From assembly GCF_003386795.1 (NCBI RefSeq), contig NZ_QTUC01000001.1, forward strand, positions 2,914,001 to 2,978,000: 64,000 nucleotides of DNA, read 5' to 3'. Of the stretch, positions 60,529 through 64,000 are shown in pieces. The translations under genes and the position numbers were made by a program. Source of the DNA: Thermasporomyces composti (GTDB lineage: Bacteria; Actinomycetota; Actinomycetes; Propionibacteriales; Actinopolymorphaceae). Below the pieces are notes generated by a model that saw only the letters and a program-made list of their open reading frames with translations, was not told the DNA's origin and made no database searches. Within the stretch, counting starts at the first letter, position 1. The number at the start of each line of letters is the position of its first letter.

Positions 60529-62052
60529 CTAACCCTTGTAGAGCGCATGGATCAGAACAGGAAGCATACCGGCCTCTCGTGGTGGCCCGAACTTGAGCTC
60601 CCAGTCGCCGACCGTGATCAGCTTGTCGAGGGGGAGGCCACCACGCGCAGCCTCAGCCACCGCAGCTTCACGGCTTGAGAGCTGAGCTTGTGTCGCCATA
60701 TCGATCGATGCCTTGGACGCTCCACGCCTCGCCTTTCCAGCGAGATACTCAGCCATGTGCTCGGTGGCGTTCCCATGCACCCATACCGAGACGTTGTCCG
60801 TGTGCAGTTCGAACGACCGGGGCAATTGCGAGCCAGGATAGTTTGATTGCGTCGGCTTGATCCTATCCCAGACGGTTCCGGTAGCCTTAGAGGCTCCAGT
60901 GGATTTCGGCCTGTTGCGAGGAGTGCTACTTCCTGTATCTCTGCCGGTCTTCTTGGTTTTCAACCGTACGGCTCTTGCCTTGGCTGCCGCCTGTTCCGCC
61001 GCCTCCTTGATGGCTCGTCTGGCGGCCGCTCGAGCGGCCGCTTCTCTCTTCGCGGCCTCTCTCGCAGCGCGAGCGGCCGCTTCCTTCGCGGCTCGGGCTG
61101 CGTCCTCGGCGCGTTTGAGGATCGCGCGAGCCCACTTGAGCTCTTCGGTGAACTTGACGACTGCTTTCCCCGCGCGGAAGATCGCCTCGGCGATCTGCGG
61201 GGCTTTGAAGAGCTTCGTCCAAGGCACGATGCCGATGACCAACGACACACAGCCGCCGAGGTCACCATTGAGGCAGTTGAGCAGGTCGTTGACGCCGAGG
61301 AACTCCATGAGGATCTCGCCGCCAGCCTCGAGGATGACGTCGACCCAGCTCTTGCTCTGGATCTGCTGCGCTCGGGCGAGCTCCTCCGGGCTTGGCCCGC
61401 CGAACTCCTCCAGGTTCGGCCCGGGATCAGGCTCGGGGGTTGGGCTGACGCCACCGCCGGCCCCGCTGCCGCCGTCGTATGCCATGAACCTGGCGCCTGT
61501 CGGGTCCGTGTGGGCGAGAGGGTTGTTGTTGACGTAGGCGTAGGGCGAGATGGCGGCCAGGTCGCTCGGTGCCGGGTCTACGGCCGTGAACCGACCGGAT
61601 CCGGGGTTGTAGTTGCGGGCCCGCAGGTAGTAGTTGCCCTCACCGAGGTTCGGGTCCTGGTACGCCCCGACGTACCGCAGAGGATTCTCGGGTGCCGCTG
61701 CCGCGGCTGTGGCCTTCGGTGTCGCTGTCGGCTTCGGTGCGTCGCTGTTGGTCTTTCGGGCGGCCTGTGTTGGGCGAGGCGTCGGAGGATTGCGGGTGGA
61801 CGAGCCTTCGAGAGGCTTGCGGAACGTGTCGGCGGACGCGCCACCCACGTCGCCTGTGTGACCGCCGGCACTGTGGCCGTCGGTCGCGCTTGCTTCAGCC
61901 CCACCGCTCAACGGCCCGTCGCGTGGGTTGCCGAACGGGTCGTAGTCGTAGCCGACCTCGACCTGGCCGGTCGGGGAGAGCATGGTGGCGACCCCATCGA
62001 GCCAGTCGTGGGTGTAGGCATGCGCGCCGGTCGCCGGATCCAGCAGCGCCAA
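60529..62052 (-). CDS. RHS repeat-associated core and toxin C-terminus, N-terminally truncated
   Basis: The frame starts mid-domain: upstream of the TTG at 62052 it still reads GGFAYGPEDEPLALLD, typical RHS sequence, but a stop lies near 62160 and no ATG or GTG start exists. The RHS-associated core is present (YDYDPFGNPR, YYLRARNYNPGSGRFTAVDP, SPYAYVNNNPLAHTDPTG). A helical Ala/Arg-rich segment follows (residues ~300-350). The last ~100 residues, from SFELHTDNVSVWVHGNATEH to DWELKFGPPREAGM, form a variable toxin domain, possibly an RNase of the BECR type. It is probably an orphan toxin module left after loss of the ~1000-residue RHS cage. Confidence 0.8.
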   Translation of the reverse strand: MALLDPATGAHAYTHDWLDGVATMLSPTGQVEVGYDYDPFGNPRDGPLSGGAEASATDGHSAGGHTGDVGGASADTFRKPLEGSSTRNPPTPRPTQAARKTNSDAPKPTATPKATAAAAAPENPLRYVGAYQDPNLGEGNYYLRARNYNPGSGRFTAVDPAPSDLAAISPYAYVNNNPLAHTDPTGARFMAYDGGSGAGGGVSPTPEPDPGPNLEEFGGPSPEELARAQQIQSKSWVDVILEAGGEILMEFLGVNDLLNCLNGDLGGCVSLVIGIVPWTKLFKAPQIAEAIFRAGKAVVKFTEELKWARAILKRAEDAARAAKEAAARAAREAAKREAAARAAARRAIKEAAEQAAAKARAVRLKTKKTGRDTGSSTPRNRPKSTGASKATGTVWDRIKPTQSNYPGSQLPRSFELHTDNVSVWVHGNATEHMAEYLAGKARRGASKASIDMATQAQLSSREAAVAEAARGGLPLDKLITVGDWELKFGPPREAGMLPVLIHALYKG

Positions 62053-62196
62053 CGGCTCGTCTTCGGGGCCGTAGGCGAATCCCCCTTTCGCGCGGCGACG
62101 CCGGTGGTGCCACCTCGGTCGGGGAGTCGAAGGTCGAGGACCGGGGACGCGCCTCAGACAGAGACATCGCAGACGAGGGACATCGCAGACGAGGCA

Positions 62197-62233
62197 GTGG
62201 CCTGGCTCGGGACGCGCCCGCGAGCCAGGCCAC
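62197..62233 (-). terminator. Terminator hairpin after the FN3 gene
   Basis: GTGGCCTGGCTCG (62197-62209) and CGAGCCAGGCCAC (62221-62233) pair perfectly over 13 bp with an 11-nt loop, 16 nt beyond the stop codon of the minus-strand FN3 gene. Next to it, GACATCGCAGACGAGG occurs twice in tandem (from 62163 and 62179; the second copy ends ...GAGGCAG). Confidence 0.65.
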
Positions 62234-62248
62234 CGGATTTCTTGATGA

Positions 62249-63187
62249 TCAGCGGCAGCTTTCAGCCATCTCGTCGCTCATGACGACCGCGGATCGGTTG
62301 CCGGCCTCGTCCACTGCCCTGATCCCAGTCGGCGGACCGTCACTCGAGCGCAGTGGCAGGTCGTAGTTGCGGACGTACGACTCCGTCGTGCCGAAGGAGA
62401 CGGTGGGCTCCACCTGCTCGTAGCGGATGTTCGCCTGCGGTGTGGTGTCGTCGGTCGACTCCACCACGATCTGGAAGCCGGGCTGGCAGCCGGGATCCAG
62501 CCCGATGACCCATTCCGGCTCGGTGGGAGGAGTCGTGTCCGCGGACGGTGGAACGGCCAGCGTCGCCGGGTCGCTCACCGGCCCTGGGCTGAGTCCCTTG
62601 CTCACCTGCACCGTGTACTCGTGGGTCGTGCCCGGGAGGACACGGGGGATCGTGAGGCTCACGACGTCACCGCCGACCTTGTGGATGGTCTCCAGCTGGC
62701 CGTTGATCCGCACGCCGTAGGTGGTCAGGGTGCGCGGGTTCACGGCCGCGGGTCGGTGCCACGTGAGGGTGATCGTGTCACCGTCGAGACTGGCGTGGAG
62801 ATCAGTCGCTGGGTCGAGGTGGGGAATGGTCGCGACGACCCTGTCGCTCGGCGGAGATTCCTTGCCGTTGGTGACGGCGATGATTTCGAACGTGTAGGTC
62901 TCACCTTCCTCGATGCCGCCACCCGAGACGTAGGTCGTCTCCGTCGTCGCACTCGTCAGACCGGTCGTGAGGTTGCGGACGCGATAGAAGACGGGGTCGG
63001 AACCACCCTGGCCCGGCTCCCACGAGAGCTCGACCTGGTTCCAGTAGGCCTCCGCCTGGACGTTGACGGGCGCGGCGGGGGCTGGGTCGCCGGCGGCGGA
63101 CGCCGGGACGCCGACGGCGGCCCCTGCCACGATGACGACGAGGGCGGTCAGGGTCCCGGCGAGCCTCCGTGGTCGGACGTGGAACAC
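62249..63187 (-). CDS. Secreted fibronectin type III domain protein
   Basis: A 312-residue exported protein with a Sec signal (LAGTLTALVVIVAGAAVGVP, cleavage near ASA-A). Two fibronectin III domains are clear: residues ~38-120 (PVNVQAEAYWNQVELSWEPG) and ~125-210 (ATDLHASLDGDTITLTWHRP). A third Ig-like domain (VRNYDLPLRSSDGPPTGIRA, ending AVDEAGNRSAV) follows. It has no catalytic domain and is probably a surface or matrix protein. GTG at 63187 has GGAGGTGAAG upstream. Confidence 0.85.
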   Translation of the reverse strand: MFHVRPRRLAGTLTALVVIVAGAAVGVPASAAGDPAPAAPVNVQAEAYWNQVELSWEPGQGGSDPVFYRVRNLTTGLTSATTETTYVSGGGIEEGETYTFEIIAVTNGKESPPSDRVVATIPHLDPATDLHASLDGDTITLTWHRPAAVNPRTLTTYGVRINGQLETIHKVGGDVVSLTIPRVLPGTTHEYTVQVSKGLSPGPVSDPATLAVPPSADTTPPTEPEWVIGLDPGCQPGFQIVVESTDDTTPQANIRYEQVEPTVSFGTTESYVRNYDLPLRSSDGPPTGIRAVDEAGNRSAVVMSDEMAESCR

Positions 63188-63457
63188 GAGACTTCACCTC
63201 CGTCTCGACACTGGTCGGGTTCCCCCGTCACCACCGACACGGAGGGCGGCGATCATCGGTTCGCGTCGAGGTCAAAACGTGTCCAAACCGAGAACTGGCG
63301 TCGTCGAGATGGTGAGCGTCGGACGATCGCACCGGCTCACCTATGGCCGATGTCCGCCAATCTCGAGGTCCCCGACAGTGCAACCCACGCTTGGCTGCAA
63401 GGCTCCGCATAGCCTGAGCCGTCGAACGATACGTCGACCAGAGGGAGCGATCACGCG

Positions 63458-64000
63458 ATGACGAGGCTGACGACGGTCATGATGACCTACAACATCTGGG
63501 GCGACACCTTCTGGCCCCAACGCGAGCCCGCCCTCCGAGCGCTCCTCACCCTTCGCGACCCCGACATCCTCGGTGTCCAGGAGCTGCGGCCGCACTCGCG
63601 TCAGGTCATCGACGAGGCTCTGCCAGGGCACGACCGTGTACACGACGACTTTCCCGGCTGGTCGGTCGAGGGCAATATCTGGTGGCGCCGCGAGCTGTAT
63701 GAGCTGGTGGAGTACGGCGCCGAGGACGTCGGGATGCGGGAGACGTATCGTCGGCTCTTCTGGGTCCGCCTGCGTCCGAGGTGCTTCCAGTCTGGCCCCT
63801 CGCTCGTCTTCTCCACCGCGCACTTCACCTGGCCCGGGAACCCTCAGGAAGTCGAGGACGACCGGAATCCGCGGGTGGAGCAGGCGCGACGCACCGCCGA
63901 GGCGCTGACGCGAATCGCGGGTGACGACGCGTGCGTGTTCGTCGGTGACCTCAACGACCACGCGCGTCCCATCGCCGTGCTGCGGGACGCCGGTTTCCGC
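63458..64000 (+). CDS. Endonuclease/exonuclease/phosphatase family protein (partial, 3' end outside)
   Basis: The first 181 codons of an EEP-fold metal-dependent phosphoesterase. Diagnostic segments: MMTYNIWGDTFWPQREPALR with the metal-adjacent Asn, DPDILGVQELRP with the catalytic Glu, STAHFTWPGNPQEVED with the catalytic His, and CVFVGDLNDHARP with the Asp/Asn pair. No signal peptide is visible, so it may act in the cytosol. ATG at 63458 follows GAGGGAG. The substrate (DNA, phospholipid or inositol phosphate) cannot be told from this part. Confidence 0.85.
   Translation, partial: MTRLTTVMMTYNIWGDTFWPQREPALRALLTLRDPDILGVQELRPHSRQVIDEALPGHDRVHDDFPGWSVEGNIWWRRELYELVEYGAEDVGMRETYRRLFWVRLRPRCFQSGPSLVFSTAHFTWPGNPQEVEDDRNPRVEQARRTAEALTRIAGDDACVFVGDLNDHARPIAVLRDAGFR

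Overview
High-GC actinobacterial chromosome: GTG/TTG starts, stop/start overlaps of ATGA or GTGA type, Tat- and lipoprotein-type secreted proteins, a 2-oxoglutarate:ferredoxin oxidoreductase (KorAB) and a duplicated complex I locus. The mix of energy genes and secreted glycan-degrading enzymes fits a saprophytic actinomycete. Propionibacteriales or Streptomyces-like relatives are a guess; the sequence alone does not fix the genus.

Layout. (1) 1-8.2 kb: the 3' half of a standard nuo operon (end of nuoH, then nuoI-J-K-L-M-N), followed by a polyprenyl diphosphate synthase that probably makes the menaquinone side chain. (2) 8.2-13.9 kb: housekeeping and accessory genes: a MobA-like nucleotidyltransferase, a secreted PhoX-type phosphatase, a DUF4037-like nucleotidyltransferase preceded by a cluster of GCTGATC motifs, a MOSC protein and a RarD-like permease. 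(3) 13.9-29.1 kb: korAB on the minus strand, a divergent orphan oligopeptide-type binding lipoprotein, then a second complex I cluster nuoA-B-C-H-I-J-K-L-M-N. This cluster lacks nuoD as well as nuoE, F and G, several subunits carry unusual tails or an insertion, and a 37-codon ORF links nuoL to nuoM. A ferredoxin-fed proton pump next to a ferredoxin-reducing enzyme is the natural hypothesis. (4) 29.2-32.2 kb: a degenerate FAD monooxygenase-like protein, an HtpX-like protease and YajQ.

(5) 32.2-39.1 kb: an intact tRNA-Tyr, then a 6.6-kb decayed integrated element bounded by a duplicated tRNA 3' half. It holds a self-regulated XRE / ImmA-IrrE / PIN module, a tyrosine integrase remnant killed by a Trp-to-stop change, a membrane-anchored thermonuclease with an 11-G tract as ribosome site, an unknown 479-residue protein and a lipoprotein. 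(6) 39.4-57.7 kb: secreted carbohydrate-active enzymes and an ABC sugar importer under a probable IclR regulator (alpha/alpha-toroid enzyme, heparinase II/III-like lyase, clan-A glycosidase, GH84 beta-N-acetylglucosaminidase). A patch of pseudogenes lies at 41.9-43.7 kb. A uronic acid/GlcNAc polymer is the inferred substrate. (7) 58-62.1 kb: an isoaspartyl-type methyltransferase with a short upstream ORF (possible RiPP pair), and an orphan RHS toxin C-terminus followed by a probable immunity gene. (8) 62.2-64 kb: a secreted fibronectin-III protein and the start of an endonuclease/exonuclease/phosphatase family gene that runs off the window.
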